Assembly (NCBI GenBank): GCA_002353885.1
Contig: DEKO01000005.1
Span: 6,334 to 31,562 of the forward strand
Reading direction: 5' to 3'
Length of the DNA: 25,229 nucleotides
Source: Porphyromonadaceae bacterium UBA2720
GTDB lineage: Bacteria; Bacteroidota; Bacteroidia; Bacteroidales; Muribaculaceae
A model generated the notes under the pieces. The model saw nothing but the letters and a program-made list of their open reading frames with translations, made no database searches and was not told the DNA's origin. Both the position numbers and the translations under genes were made by a program. Position 1 is the stretch's first letter. Every line of letters starts with the position of its first letter. Below are positions 7,214 through 15,218 of this stretch, piece by piece.

Positions 7214-7766
7214 GCAGGGCGTAGAGTCGCGGCACTGGCAGCCCCATCACGTTATAGAAGCAGCCATCGATGCGCTTCACCCCGATGTGCCCAATCCACT
7301 CCTGTATGCCATAGGCTCCAGCCTTGTCCATGGGACGGTCGTGCTGGATATAATGGTCAATCTCATCGTCAGTGAGTTGGGCAAACTCGACCTGTGTGGT
7401 ATCGGCAAATGCTTGCTGGCTGTGGCAGGTAGTGACACACACTCCAGTGACCACATGGTGGACCTTGCCGCTGAGGGCCCGCAGCATGCGATGTGCATCG
7501 GCCTCGTCGATAGGCTTACCCAAGACATGACCATCAAGCACGACGATAGTATCGGCTGTGATGAGCAATTCGTTTTCACGCAAGTTATAAGGCTTGGCCT
7601 TCTGGATAGCCAAGAATTGTGCGACATCATCGGCAACCATGTCAGCAGGATAGCTCTCCTGGATGCCCTCGATGAGTTCGACCCGGAATTTTATGCCCAG
7701 CTGGCTGAGCAGTTGTTGGCGTCGGGGTGACTTGCTAGCCAACACAACATCGTATTGTTCTAACAT
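7200..7766 (-). CDS. maf: Maf-family nucleoside triphosphate pyrophosphatase
   Basis: A 188-aa cytosolic house-cleaning pyrophosphatase that hydrolyses dTTP/UTP or modified nucleotides to the monophosphates. Motifs are ASKSPRRQQLL (10-20), TADTIVVLDG with D72, GKP (83-85), and DKAGAYGIQ near residue 150, which fits the YhdE (dTTP/UTP) subgroup. The length is normal. It follows kdsC on the same strand across a 121-bp gap filled by a palindromic repeat element, and it converges on the ATP-grasp gene with a 14-bp stop-end overlap (7200-7213). The kdsC-maf pairing is common in Bacteroidetes. Confidence 0.95.
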   Translation of the reverse strand: MLEQYDVVLASKSPRRQQLLSQLGIKFRVELIEGIQESYPADMVADDVAQFLAIQKAKPYNLRENELLITADTIVVLDGHVLGKPIDEADAHRMLRALSGKVHHVVTGVCVTTCHSQQAFADTTQVEFAQLTDDEIDHYIQHDRPMDKAGAYGIQEWIGHIGVKRIDGCFYNVMGLPVPRLYALLKTL

Positions 7767-7799
7767 TTCGCAGATTGAATATAGAATGATAAATTCGGT

Positions 7800-7882
7800 C
7801 CCCCTCCCCCCCTAAAGGGGGAACTATAGTTGTGACTGCCACTACAGGAAGTTCCCCTCTTCAGGGGTGAATTTAGGGGGGC
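7800..7882. repeat. Palindromic C/G-rich intergenic element (MITE/REP-like)
   Basis: Outer arms CCCCCCTAAA (7807-7816) and TTTAGGGGGG (7872-7881) are perfect reverse complements. Nested inside are GGGGGAACT (7817-7825) and AGTTCCCC (7850-7857). Each half can also fold alone (CCCCCC-TAAA-GGGGG; CCCCTCTTCAGGGG), so the whole could form a cloverleaf. It occupies most of the kdsC-maf gap. Confidence 0.7.
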
Positions 7883-7887
7883 TATCC

Positions 7888-8418
7888 TCACCAACCGAAG
7901 GCGTGTCGGTCGTCGAGCCACAGGCCTTGGGCCTTCATTACCAGCTCAAGCAAGTCGCGCCCCACCCCATATCCTCCATTACATGGCGAGACATAGGCGG
8001 CAGCCTGACGGCACTCAGGTGCGGCATCGGCAGGTGCCACAGGCAGGCCTGCCACCTGCATCACTTGCAGGTCGGGAATGTCGTCGCCCACAAAGGCCAC
8101 TTGCTGAGGCGCGAAGCCATACTTGCTCATCCACTGCTGAAACACAGGCAGTTTCATGGCAGCGCCCAGATAGATGTCCTGTACACCCAGGCTCTCAAAA
8201 CGCACTCGGATGGCCTCGGTGTTGGCCCCGCTGAGAATGGCTATCTGCAGCCCATGCTTGACGGCCAACTGCAGGGCATAACCATCCTTGATGTTGACCA
8301 TGCGCATGGGTTCGCCCGATGGATGCAATGGAATGGTCGATGGCGACAGCACTCCATCGACATCGAATACAATGCCGCGAATGCATGTCAAGTCGTAGTC
8401 AATCTTGTTATGGCTCAT
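7888..8418 (-). CDS. kdsC: 3-deoxy-D-manno-octulosonate 8-phosphate phosphatase (KdsC-like HAD)
   Basis: A 176-aa HAD hydrolase that releases phosphate from KDO 8-phosphate, feeding the inner core of lipopolysaccharide/lipid A. It acts in the cytosol. Motifs are FDVDGVLS (D19 nucleophile, D21 acid/base), LSGAN (S63), AAMKLPVF (K89) and GDDIPDL (D112, D113). It lacks a cap domain, as expected for the tetrameric C0 KdsC type. Start ATG 8418 is 29 bp after the SGNH esterase stop, so it is likely cotranscribed with it; maf follows downstream. Related phosphatases of other sugar acids (for example KDN-9-P) cannot be excluded. Confidence 0.92.
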   Translation of the reverse strand: MSHNKIDYDLTCIRGIVFDVDGVLSPSTIPLHPSGEPMRMVNIKDGYALQLAVKHGLQIAILSGANTEAIRVRFESLGVQDIYLGAAMKLPVFQQWMSKYGFAPQQVAFVGDDIPDLQVMQVAGLPVAPADAAPECRQAAAYVSPCNGGYGVGRDLLELVMKAQGLWLDDRHAFGW

Positions 8419-8447
8419 CTATTGTCGATTTTTTAATCTGATCATCA

Positions 8448-9731
8448 TTATTGAAGCACTTGCATCAAGGCCCGGGCCAGCAGCCTGCCTTGCAACTCAT
8501 AGCCTGCAGGCAACTGATGCAAGTGGTCGCCTGGGTTCATCAGCCCTGCAGCCACCCACTTGCTGCAGGCTCCCCGTCCCCCTGCCACAGCATAGAGGTC
8601 CCATGTGGCAATCTTGTGCTGCCGTCCATAGTCGAGGATGAGTTGCCTCACGCGCTGCGCGTTGTCAATCACAGCATAGCTCGAGACTGTCTTATAGACT
8701 GTCTTGTAGCGTGCTTTTTTACGTTTGCCCACCCTGACTTGCTGAGCAACCTTGTGCGACTTGCGCATCTCAAACTCCATGGGTGTGGTGAGCAGGAACT
8801 TAGCTTTGGGGTTGTGCTTGCGTATGTCGGCAATGAGCCGTGTGATGTAGCTCTCCATCCCGTCGGGATTGCCGGCAGCCTCGTTGGTTCCTAGCGAGAT
8901 GATGACAAGCTGCGGCTGCAACACCTGCATCTGTTGCCCGAAGTCTGACACCTTGCAATAAGTGCGGTAAGTTGCGCCATTGTTACCGATGCTGTGCACC
9001 ATCACTCCACGACGGTCGTTGGCCAGAATGGCTCCGTAGAAGTCGCTTCCACAGGGCACTCCCATTCTGACAGTGTCGGTTGCGGCCTCGAGCTTGAACT
9101 GCTGTGCCCAGGGCGACAATTCTCTGGCAAAGAACACTTTGCCACCGACCTTTGCCGTCTCATAGCCCCCCTTAGGAGCATGAAGCAATGTGACTCGCGT
9201 GAACTCATCGCCACTGGACTTGGCTCTGATAAACAACTCGGTGTAGGCCGTGTCAAATCTCACCGCTACGCCAGTGAGTCCCATATCGGTAGTCCAATTC
9301 CGGCCCATCAGCCTTGAATAGTCATCCACTGCTGTCGATGACTTGAGCACATAGTCGCGCGGCTCATTGGTCTTGGCCAAATTGAAGGCCGGTATTAGTC
9401 CTCGCCCGCCATTGCCCCATTTATCCTGCATGCTGTTGCGCACTTGAGCCGTCATGATGTCGGGTTGGATGTGACTGTCACCGATTTGCACCACCTGGAA
9501 TTTTCCGTCATTCCACGACTTGGCGTTCTTGAGTGCCTTGCGCAGTGTCGACCAGTCATCACCATTGAGCTCAATGCAATTGACACTGTCGGCCACAAAG
9601 TCATAGTTCTGTGCCAGCACTGGCAGAGCCAGAACCAGCAACATCAATGCTATCAAATCTCGTGCCAACGAGCGCAATGATGCTTGCATCGATTGCCGAG
9701 TGCAGCCGAGATTATTCAATAATCTTTTCAC
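8448..9731 (-). CDS. Exported SGNH/GDSL-family esterase
   Basis: A 427-aa predicted periplasmic or surface SGNH hydrolase. A hydrophobic export signal (DLIALMLLVLALPVLAQ) ends near residue 41. Block I is QIGDSHIQ (S86 nucleophile), block II SIGNNGATY (G249), block III SLGTNEAAG (N283) and block V DHLH (D402, H405), so the catalytic set is complete. A beta-rich insert of about 110 residues (about 135-240) separates blocks I and II, like that in bacterial acetyl-esterases working on cell-wall or capsular sugars; the substrate here is unknown. The longest start is GTG at 9731; the ATG at 9689 (MQASLRSLARDL) would give a more typical signal peptide. It lies between the AddA-like gene and kdsC on the same strand. 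Confidence 0.88.
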   Translation of the reverse strand: MKRLLNNLGCTRQSMQASLRSLARDLIALMLLVLALPVLAQNYDFVADSVNCIELNGDDWSTLRKALKNAKSWNDGKFQVVQIGDSHIQPDIMTAQVRNSMQDKWGNGGRGLIPAFNLAKTNEPRDYVLKSSTAVDDYSRLMGRNWTTDMGLTGVAVRFDTAYTELFIRAKSSGDEFTRVTLLHAPKGGYETAKVGGKVFFARELSPWAQQFKLEAATDTVRMGVPCGSDFYGAILANDRRGVMVHSIGNNGATYRTYCKVSDFGQQMQVLQPQLVIISLGTNEAAGNPDGMESYITRLIADIRKHNPKAKFLLTTPMEFEMRKSHKVAQQVRVGKRKKARYKTVYKTVSSYAVIDNAQRVRQLILDYGRQHKIATWDLYAVAGGRGACSKWVAAGLMNPGDHLHQLPAGYELQGRLLARALMQVLQ

Positions 9732-9739
9732 AAACTTTT

Positions 9740-9781
9740 GACGTTAGACGTTAGACATTAGACGTTAGACATTAGACGTCG
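9740..9781. repeat. Tandem heptad array GACGTTA/GACATTA
   Basis: Five contiguous 7-bp units (GACGTTA, GACGTTA, GACATTA, GACGTTA, GACATTA) plus a partial GACGTCG lie 9 bp upstream of the SGNH gene start. The rest of the 111-bp gap (9782-9842) is AT- and GC-mixed with no clear promoter. Confidence 0.85.
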
Positions 9782-9842
9782 CCAGCGGCCGCTATTGGCT
9801 TTTAGCTTACTGCTTATTGCTAACGACGGGGTTTGGGGGACC

Positions 9843-12800
9843 TCACACCACCTGAACGATGTCGTCATGCCCCACATACCAGATGTAGCCCAAGATGTGC
9901 TTCTTTCCCATTCTGGCCAACCGATGCATGTAGGCCTTGACCTGCCTTGAGTGCCCCTCAACATTCTTTTCACCGAACTTATAGTCAATGACAATCCATG
10001 TTCCATCAGGCCTGAGCACGACACGATCGGGTCGCTTGGTAGCACCAGTTGTTCTGGCACCCGACGATAGATTGCGCTCATTATAGACCTTGTTGTCATC
10101 GGCAAACCATGCAGTGGTTCTAGGGTCAGCGAACATGTTGTCGATGATGCCCCTTATGCGTTCTAGCGGCCACTCGTTGTCATCGGCCCTGATGATGCCC
10201 CGGTTGAGGCAGAATCCCCAGGCGCGTTCCACGTCTCGCCGATAGGCTATCCGGCTCATCAAGTTATGCAAGCGCGTGCCCGTGTTCTGCTTGTCGGTGA
10301 GATCCTCGGGCAGACGGACATGCAGCCTTCCCACCCCCGATGCTACCCGATAAGGGGGCATTGGAACCATCTTCACACCCTCCTGGTCACTACCTCCAGT
10401 CCTAGCCACAGGCTGGCAGGGCTCGCCCCACTGGAAAGTATTGGCATCGACCTGAGTGAGACACACATTGCGGTCATCGCTAGTGAAAATGCTTTGCATC
10501 ATCTGACCGATTTCTCGATCGGCGAATGCAAAAATGTGCATCTCCTTCTTGGGACGGGTGAAGGCAACATAGGTCTTATCCATATTATCGACCAAGACAT
10601 CGTTGTCAAACTTGTCAACATACTGCTTGAGGCACACATCTGCCTCGGCCAGTTTCCGGACCTCAGTTTGCGACAATGGCAGCAACGGCGGCAACAAATC
10701 TTCGGTCATCGCCTCGTGCTGCAACAAGATGTCCATGCCCTGTTGCTGCTTCAAGACATCCTTGCTGACCCAGAACTGCTGGCTGCGTTGTCCATCCTCG
10801 CCATGCAGCTCCCAGTTGGCAAAAGGCACCACAACACAGTCAAACTCCAGCCCTTTGGACTTGTGTATGGTCATGACACTGATTGCATCATCGCTGGCCG
10901 ATGCCGGCACCGTCAACTTGTCACACTTGGTGTCCCAATAGCGGAGAAACTCTCGCACCGTCCCCCCACTGCGCTGCCCTGCAAAGTCACACACACAATC
11001 CTGAAAAGCCAACAGATGAGCCGTCTCTTGTGGCACCGACTCGGTCTCTTGCATAAACTGCGCAATGATGTGCTCAACAATGTTGGTGAGCGTCATCGGC
11101 TCGGTCGAGCGTTCGGGCAACAATTTGTCGACTTGCGCGGCATATTCGTTCATCTGCTGGTCATCGGTCATATTCTTGATGGCCTGGGTCTGCTCGAAGC
11201 ACTGCTCCAACACCTGCCCTGGATCTAAATTCTCATCGGCAGCCATCTGTTGCATAAACCTTCCCAGCACATGATAGAAATATTGGTCGTTGAGCCGTGC
11301 TCGGTTGATGAGATGGTCTTGCCGAGTGGGGTCATCAGCATACTCATCGGCCTGATCTTCTGGAACCCTGAACTGCGTGAGGTCAATAAACCTCAACAGA
11401 CTGACAATGCGCTTGACGCTGGGCGAGTTGGCAATGAGCATCGACTCATCACTTGATATGGCGATTTGCTCGTTTGGAGCGACCGTCTTGTTGTGCTGCA
11501 TGATGCGCAAGACAACGGCATCGCCTTCCTTGCGCCGATTGACCAGGATGCCAATGCGCCCCCACGCAAACCGCTCATGCAGTTGGTTGAGATATTCGGG
11601 CAGCTTGGCCAGTACCAGGTCGGCCGCCTTGGTCCCGTCACCGTCCTTGTCCTTTGCAACAAACTGCACCTTGACCATACCTTCGGGCTCGGTCTTGCCC
11701 AACTTCTGGGTGAAACCATCACGGATGTAGGTGTCTTTCAACAGCTGAGAGTTGCACAATGATGGGTCGTTGAGCAATTGCCCGAACAGCCAGTTGTTAA
11801 AATTCACCACCGCAGGGCAACTGCGATAGTTGGTCTCAAGCGGATCCTCATAGTACTCGAATTGATGACTGCAGGCATCTCTGATGACCCTGTCGCGGAA
11901 CAAACTGGGCTCGGCATTGCGGAAGCGGTAGATTGATTGCTTGGCATCGCCGATGAGCATGCACAGATTCTCGTCGCTGCGTGCCATGGCATCCTCAATG
12001 AGCGGCATGAAGTTCTCATACTGTTTGAGGCTAGTGTCCTGAAACTCGTCTATCATGAAGTGGTTGAGCCATGTTCCCACCCGCTCATAGATGAATGGGA
12101 CCCCGCAGTCCAGCACCCTAGAGATGAGGTCGTTGGTGTCGGTGAGCAGCAACTGGTTGGTGTCGCGGCTATATTGCTTGAGGTTCTCATCGATGCTGTT
12201 GAGCAGTGCCAGCAGCCCCAAGTCGGCGGGGAGCTTGACCAGCAACTGCCAGGTGTGCCATGTGGCGATCACCTGCTGCCGCCATGCCATGACTTCGTCG
12301 ATAAATCCCTGTTCGGGCACATACTTCTTGGTGAAATTGTTCTTGATCAGTTTCTCTTCGGTGAGTTCACCAAGCCCTTTGGGGTATTTCTCGCCACGTG
12401 CCAGTTGGTTGTCTGGCTGCATCAACTTTTGCACCAGCCGATTGCTCCACAAGCACGAGCGGTCGACCTGGTACTTGTCAAGCAGCTGTTGCATGAATGG
12501 CGCATATGCCTTGTAGCGAATTTCATAGTTGTCTGCAAGCTCGATGATGCACTTCTTGAATGCGTTGATTTGTTTCAAGTCGGGCAGTCGTTTGCCGTCC
12601 ACCTCACAAGTGAGATATTCATTCAGCTTAGGCATCTGCTGACGGAAGAACTCCTTATTCATGAGTTTTGCAAAGTTGAGCAGTCCCCCATCGTCCTTGA
12701 AGAAATTCCAGTCCTTGCCATTGCTGACTTGCTGCCTGATGTAATCCTGCACCCAGCGCTCGACATCGGTCAAGTGGTATCGACCTTGATGTCGCCGCGC

Positions 12801-13358
12801 ATCGGCACCGAGCGAGAGCAAGAAGTTGTGTATAGCTGTTTGCAAAGCAAGATCCTCATCAATTTGCACCTCATAGTTATAGTCACGGTCCAGCTCTCGC
12901 GCAAAGTTACGCAGAATGCTCTGAAAGAACGAGTCGATGGTGCTGACGTTGAAAACGCCATAGTCATATAGCACCGTCGCCAGCGCCTTACGTGCCTCGT
13001 GCTGCAACTGCTCAACATCGAGTACGCCGGGCGCAAAGCAATGATGCTCTTGGCTCATCTCGTCGAAATCGCGCTTGAACTTGCTATCGTCGGGTGTAGT
13101 GGCCAGGATATAGAGTTCGTCGATGATACGTTTCTTCATCTCCTCGGTGGCCTTATTGGTGAACGTAATAGCCAAGATGTGGCTGTGATAAGCCCCCTGC
13201 TGCCTGTAGTGCAGCAGCCCGTGCTCATCTTGCTCAAAGAGCATGAGCATGATGTATCGCTCGGCCAGCGTGTAGGTCTTGCCCGATCCTGCCGATGCGC
13301 TGATGCGCAACAGGCCGTGATGCAGCCGCTTGTAGTTAATTTCGTGTTGTTTTTCCAT
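9843..13358 (-). CDS. addA: AddA-like UvrD/RecB-family helicase-nuclease
   Basis: A 1171-aa superfamily 1A DNA helicase fused to a RecB-type nuclease, likely the AddA-like subunit for double-strand end resection. From ATG 13358, Walker A is ASAGSGKT (21-28); motif Ia is ITFTNKATEEM; motif II is MIDEFQDTS (DE at 437-438); motif III is IGDAKQSIYRFRN; motif V is MTIHKSKGLEFD; motif VI is VAFTRPKK. The C-terminal PD-(D/E)XK nuclease shows RPDRVV (D1111) and VIDYK (D1125, K1127), then a QVKAY motif. A TTG at 13376 could add six residues but the ATG is more plausible. The gene starts 24 bp after the SUI1-like gene. No AddB partner is visible in the window. The gene symbol is by architecture; a Bacteroidetes UvrD-nuclease outside AddAB is possible. 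Confidence 0.92.
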   Translation of the reverse strand: MEKQHEINYKRLHHGLLRISASAGSGKTYTLAERYIMLMLFEQDEHGLLHYRQQGAYHSHILAITFTNKATEEMKKRIIDELYILATTPDDSKFKRDFDEMSQEHHCFAPGVLDVEQLQHEARKALATVLYDYGVFNVSTIDSFFQSILRNFARELDRDYNYEVQIDEDLALQTAIHNFLLSLGADARRHQGRYHLTDVERWVQDYIRQQVSNGKDWNFFKDDGGLLNFAKLMNKEFFRQQMPKLNEYLTCEVDGKRLPDLKQINAFKKCIIELADNYEIRYKAYAPFMQQLLDKYQVDRSCLWSNRLVQKLMQPDNQLARGEKYPKGLGELTEEKLIKNNFTKKYVPEQGFIDEVMAWRQQVIATWHTWQLLVKLPADLGLLALLNSIDENLKQYSRDTNQLLLTDTNDLISRVLDCGVPFIYERVGTWLNHFMIDEFQDTSLKQYENFMPLIEDAMARSDENLCMLIGDAKQSIYRFRNAEPSLFRDRVIRDACSHQFEYYEDPLETNYRSCPAVVNFNNWLFGQLLNDPSLCNSQLLKDTYIRDGFTQKLGKTEPEGMVKVQFVAKDKDGDGTKAADLVLAKLPEYLNQLHERFAWGRIGILVNRRKEGDAVVLRIMQHNKTVAPNEQIAISSDESMLIANSPSVKRIVSLLRFIDLTQFRVPEDQADEYADDPTRQDHLINRARLNDQYFYHVLGRFMQQMAADENLDPGQVLEQCFEQTQAIKNMTDDQQMNEYAAQVDKLLPERSTEPMTLTNIVEHIIAQFMQETESVPQETAHLLAFQDCVCDFAGQRSGGTVREFLRYWDTKCDKLTVPASASDDAISVMTIHKSKGLEFDCVVVPFANWELHGEDGQRSQQFWVSKDVLKQQQGMDILLQHEAMTEDLLPPLLPLSQTEVRKLAEADVCLKQYVDKFDNDVLVDNMDKTYVAFTRPKKEMHIFAFADREIGQMMQSIFTSDDRNVCLTQVDANTFQWGEPCQPVARTGGSDQEGVKMVPMPPYRVASGVGRLHVRLPEDLTDKQNTGTRLHNLMSRIAYRRDVERAWGFCLNRGIIRADDNEWPLERIRGIIDNMFADPRTTAWFADDNKVYNERNLSSGARTTGATKRPDRVVLRPDGTWIVIDYKFGEKNVEGHSRQVKAYMHRLARMGKKHILGYIWYVGHDDIVQVV

Positions 13359-13382
13359 AGCCCGAGTATAGCGCAATATATT

Positions 13383-13733
13383 CTACTTGACCTTAAAGCC
13401 CATGTCGCTCATCAGTTGCATGACACGCTGCCGATGATCGCCCTGGATGAGAATCTCCCCATCCCGTGCCGACCCGCCCACGCCCAATTGTTGCTTGAGG
13501 CGACTAGCCAGTTCCTTGAGCGCCTGGTCGTCACACTTGAGGTCGACAATGATGGTAGCCACCTTTCCTGCTCGGCCCTTTCGCTCGACCACGACATGTG
13601 CAACCTGTTTGCCTTGTTGCTGCAGTGCATCGCCCTTGTGAACTTGCTCCTGCTTGGCCTTTTCGGCCTCTATCTGCTCGTGGGTGGGCACTTCGATTGA
13701 GAATGCCGCCCCTAGTTTTTCTTTCCAGTCCAA
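13383..13733 (-). CDS. SUI1/eIF1-like translation factor (YciH family), TTG start
   Basis: A 116-aa protein with the SUI1 fold. The conserved core VERKGRAGKVATII, the LKQQLGVGGSARDGEILIQGDHR block and C-terminal MGFKVK match bacterial YciH/eIF1-like proteins, proposed to act on start-codon fidelity at the ribosome. The start is inferred to be TTG at 13733, because family members begin near DWK(E/D)(K/R)LG and the promoter -7 element at 13787-13794 excludes the upstream in-frame ATG at 13820. A charged linker (EAEKAKQEQVHKG) separates the N-terminal piece from the fold. It heads a minus-strand run with the AddA-like gene 24 bp downstream. Confidence 0.87.
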   Translation of the reverse strand: MDWKEKLGAAFSIEVPTHEQIEAEKAKQEQVHKGDALQQQGKQVAHVVVERKGRAGKVATIIVDLKCDDQALKELASRLKQQLGVGGSARDGEILIQGDHRQRVMQLMSDMGFKVK

Positions 13734-13764
13734 CCTGTGTAAAAAATAATTGTATAATCTTTGT

Positions 13765-13780
13765 CCCACCAGATGGCGGG
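13765..13780 (-). promoter_or_regulatory. 5'-end hairpin in the SUI1-like leader
   Basis: The minus-strand leader reads CCCGCC-ATCT-GGTGGG, a 6-bp stem (one G-U) at or just after the expected transcription start. It could stabilise the mRNA 5' end or affect start use. Function is inference. Confidence 0.4.
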
Positions 13781-13786
13781 TGAGTG

Positions 13787-13794
13787 CAAAGTTA
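13787..13794 (-). promoter_or_regulatory. -7 element of the SUI1-like gene promoter
   Basis: Minus-strand TAACTTTG matches TAnnTTTG. No convincing TTTG is seen at -33. The predicted start near 13780 gives a leader of about 45 nt to the TTG codon. Confidence 0.55.
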
Positions 13795-13867
13795 ATGCTT
13801 TTTTGGTGAATTTTGGGCATGTTGGCATAGAAATTGCAATTACCGAGCAAAAAAAGCGGGAAAAGCA

Positions 13868-13898
13868 TTGTACAGTTCGAAAAATAGCAGTACTTTTG
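13868..13898 (+). promoter_or_regulatory. Ferredoxin gene promoter
   Basis: TTG (13868-13870), 20-nt spacer and TACTTTTG (13891-13898) fit the Bacteroidetes consensus. The leader is about 50 nt and AT-rich. Confidence 0.7.
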
Positions 13899-13953
13899 CA
13901 GACCGTTTAGAACTATTTTAATTAATAACACTTCATTTTTTTGATTTAGAACT

Positions 13954-14124
13954 ATGGCATACGTAATTTCAGACAGCTGCGTGGCATGTGGAACTTGCCA
14001 GGGCGTTTGCCCCACCGGCGCAATCAGCGAGGGCGACATCTACAAGATTGATCCTGATGTGTGCATCGACTGCGGCACTTGCGCAGACGCTTGCCCCACC
14101 GGCGCCATCGCTCCCGGAGAGTAA
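13954..14124 (+). CDS. 2[4Fe-4S] ferredoxin
   Basis: A 56-aa bacterial-type ferredoxin carrying low-potential electrons in the cytosol, for example for pyruvate:ferredoxin oxidoreductase or hydrogenase. Two complete CxxCxxCxxxCP motifs are visible: C9, C12, C15, C19 and C37, C40, C43, C47, each followed by PTGAI, with the usual pseudo-twofold symmetry. It is acidic (pDPDVCID, GE terminus) as expected. It is a single-gene unit with its own promoter and a strong terminator, divergent from the SUI1-like gene. Such an isolated, well-expressed ferredoxin suits an obligate anaerobe. Confidence 0.97.
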   Translation: MAYVISDSCVACGTCQGVCPTGAISEGDIYKIDPDVCIDCGTCADACPTGAIAPGE

Positions 14125-14148
14125 TTATCCACTCCATCGTGAAGAAAC

Positions 14149-14187
14149 AGAGTTGCACTTCCTGCAAGGGAAATGCAACTCTTTTTT
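14149..14187 (+). terminator. Rho-independent terminator of the ferredoxin gene
   Basis: AGAGTTGCACTTCC pairs with GGGAAATGCAACTCT (one mismatch) around a short TGCAA loop, followed by TTTTTT. Confidence 0.88.
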
Positions 14188-14196
14188 CGTCTGAGA

Positions 14197-14228
14197 TTTC
14201 AGGTGGTCTCAAGTTTCACCACCTGAAA
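14197..14228. terminator. Second hairpin between convergent ferredoxin and OMP genes
   Basis: TTTCAGGTGGT (14197-14207) and ACCACCTGAAA (14218-14228) are perfect 11-bp reverse complements with a 10-nt loop. There is no T-run. It begins 5 bp after the OMP stop on the minus strand, so it may protect or end that mRNA. Confidence 0.5.
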
Positions 14229-14232
14229 GCCA

Positions 14233-14703
14233 TCAGAAGGTGTAACGCAAGCCCAAGGTGGTGACGCTCTGGTTCCAGCTCTTGCTCAGCGCCTGGAACT
14301 TCTGCTCGATGTAGAAACGGAACTGACGATTGATCAAATACTCATAGCCCACACCGATGTTGGCGCCGAAGTGGTCTTCGCCCTTCAAGCCCTCGTACTT
14401 ATAGTTGGCATAGGAGAAGCCCAAAACGGGATAGAAATTTGAAGAACTGTGTAAGCTGATGATGTAGTGGAAATTAAGATTGACATTGTATCCCTCCCAG
14501 TGGTTGTTCTTGAAGTAATACAAGAACTCGGGAGCTACGCGGAACCGATTGACAGGCTCAATGAGCATGTGTGCACCCAATCCCATGAGTGTGTGCTTTG
14601 AACCATAATTGAACTGCACTCCTGCGCTGATGTCGCCTGAGTCTGCCTTGGCCACCATCGACACCATGGCAATGATGGCAATAAAAAGTAGCTTTTTCAT
14701 CAT
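14233..14703 (-). CDS. Outer-membrane beta-barrel protein (porin-like), 156 aa
   Basis: A small outer-membrane barrel. It has a signal peptide (MMKKLLFIAIIAMVSMVAKA), alternating amphipathic strands (SAGVQFNYGSKHTLMGLGAH, FHYIISLH, PVLGFSYANYKY, ANIGVGYEY), and a terminal TTLGLRYTF ending in Phe, the signature recognised by the Bam machinery. The size fits an 8-strand barrel (OmpW/OmpA-barrel class). Start ATG 14703 or 14700. It is 14 bp downstream of a paralogue with the same layout (shared ITTLG/VTTLG ending), suggesting tandem duplication. Ligand or transport role unknown. Confidence 0.85.
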   Translation of the reverse strand: MMKKLLFIAIIAMVSMVAKADSGDISAGVQFNYGSKHTLMGLGAHMLIEPVNRFRVAPEFLYYFKNNHWEGYNVNLNFHYIISLHSSSNFYPVLGFSYANYKYEGLKGEDHFGANIGVGYEYLINRQFRFYIEQKFQALSKSWNQSVTTLGLRYTF

Positions 14704-14717
14704 TGATAATATATTAG

Positions 14718-15218
14718 TTAAAACAAATGTTTGATGCCTAGTGTAGTGATAGCTTGAGTCTCTTGCTTGACAAGCATGAAACGCGCCTCGCCCAGTGCCA
14801 CCCACCGACGTCCCAGACTCAATTCTAGGCCTGCTCCCAGGTTGGCTCCCCAACGGTTCACATTGGGCCCGTCATATCCCCAGTGACTATAGGTCATGCC
14901 TACAAACGGATACAATGCCAGGGGGCCAGCCACATGTTGCACATAGTGCACATTGACATTGAGTTGCAGCGTGGTCACATCGCGGCTTTGCGCGAAGTAG
15001 ATCATTTCGGGCTCAATGCGCCAATGGCTGTCGATGCCCAACTGCAACTTTGCCCCGATGCCATGCTGATGATATTCGGTGGCATAGTTATAGGTCACCC
15101 CGACAGCCATGGGCTGACGGGTGTGAGACTTCTGCGCCACCATGGTCACTGGCGTTAGCATAGCAAGCACCAGCACCACTCGACGCCACCTATCCGTTAT
15201 GTGGCTGGGTTTCTTCAT
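14718..15218 (-). CDS. Outer-membrane beta-barrel protein (porin-like), 166 aa, paralogue of neighbour
   Basis: A second small barrel: signal peptide near VVLVLAMLTPVTMVAQ, strands such as MAVGVTYNYATEY, IGAKLQLGI, LQLNVNVHYVQ, YPFVGMTYSHWGY, GANLGAGLELSLG, and terminal ITTLGIKHLF ending in Phe. Several blocks (VTYNYxxE, GANLGxGxE, ETQAITTLG) correspond to those in the downstream 156-aa protein. Start ATG 15218 lies inside the 3' end of the YitT gene (29-bp overlap), pointing to translational coupling in a yitT-omp-omp operon. Function unknown. Confidence 0.85.
   Translation of the reverse strand: MKKPSHITDRWRRVVLVLAMLTPVTMVAQKSHTRQPMAVGVTYNYATEYHQHGIGAKLQLGIDSHWRIEPEMIYFAQSRDVTTLQLNVNVHYVQHVAGPLALYPFVGMTYSHWGYDGPNVNRWGANLGAGLELSLGRRWVALGEARFMLVKQETQAITTLGIKHLF

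Noticed and set aside
9740..9781. CRISPR-like array
   Set aside because: Units are 7 bp and contiguous, with no spacers.
10266..11228. 320-codon open frame on the plus strand
   Set aside because: Also antisense within the AddA-like gene with no promoter or domain.
11937..12971. 344-codon open frame on the plus strand
   Set aside because: Antisense to the AddA-like gene, which shows all helicase motifs; the antisense product is an unstructured Leu/Val/His-rich shadow.
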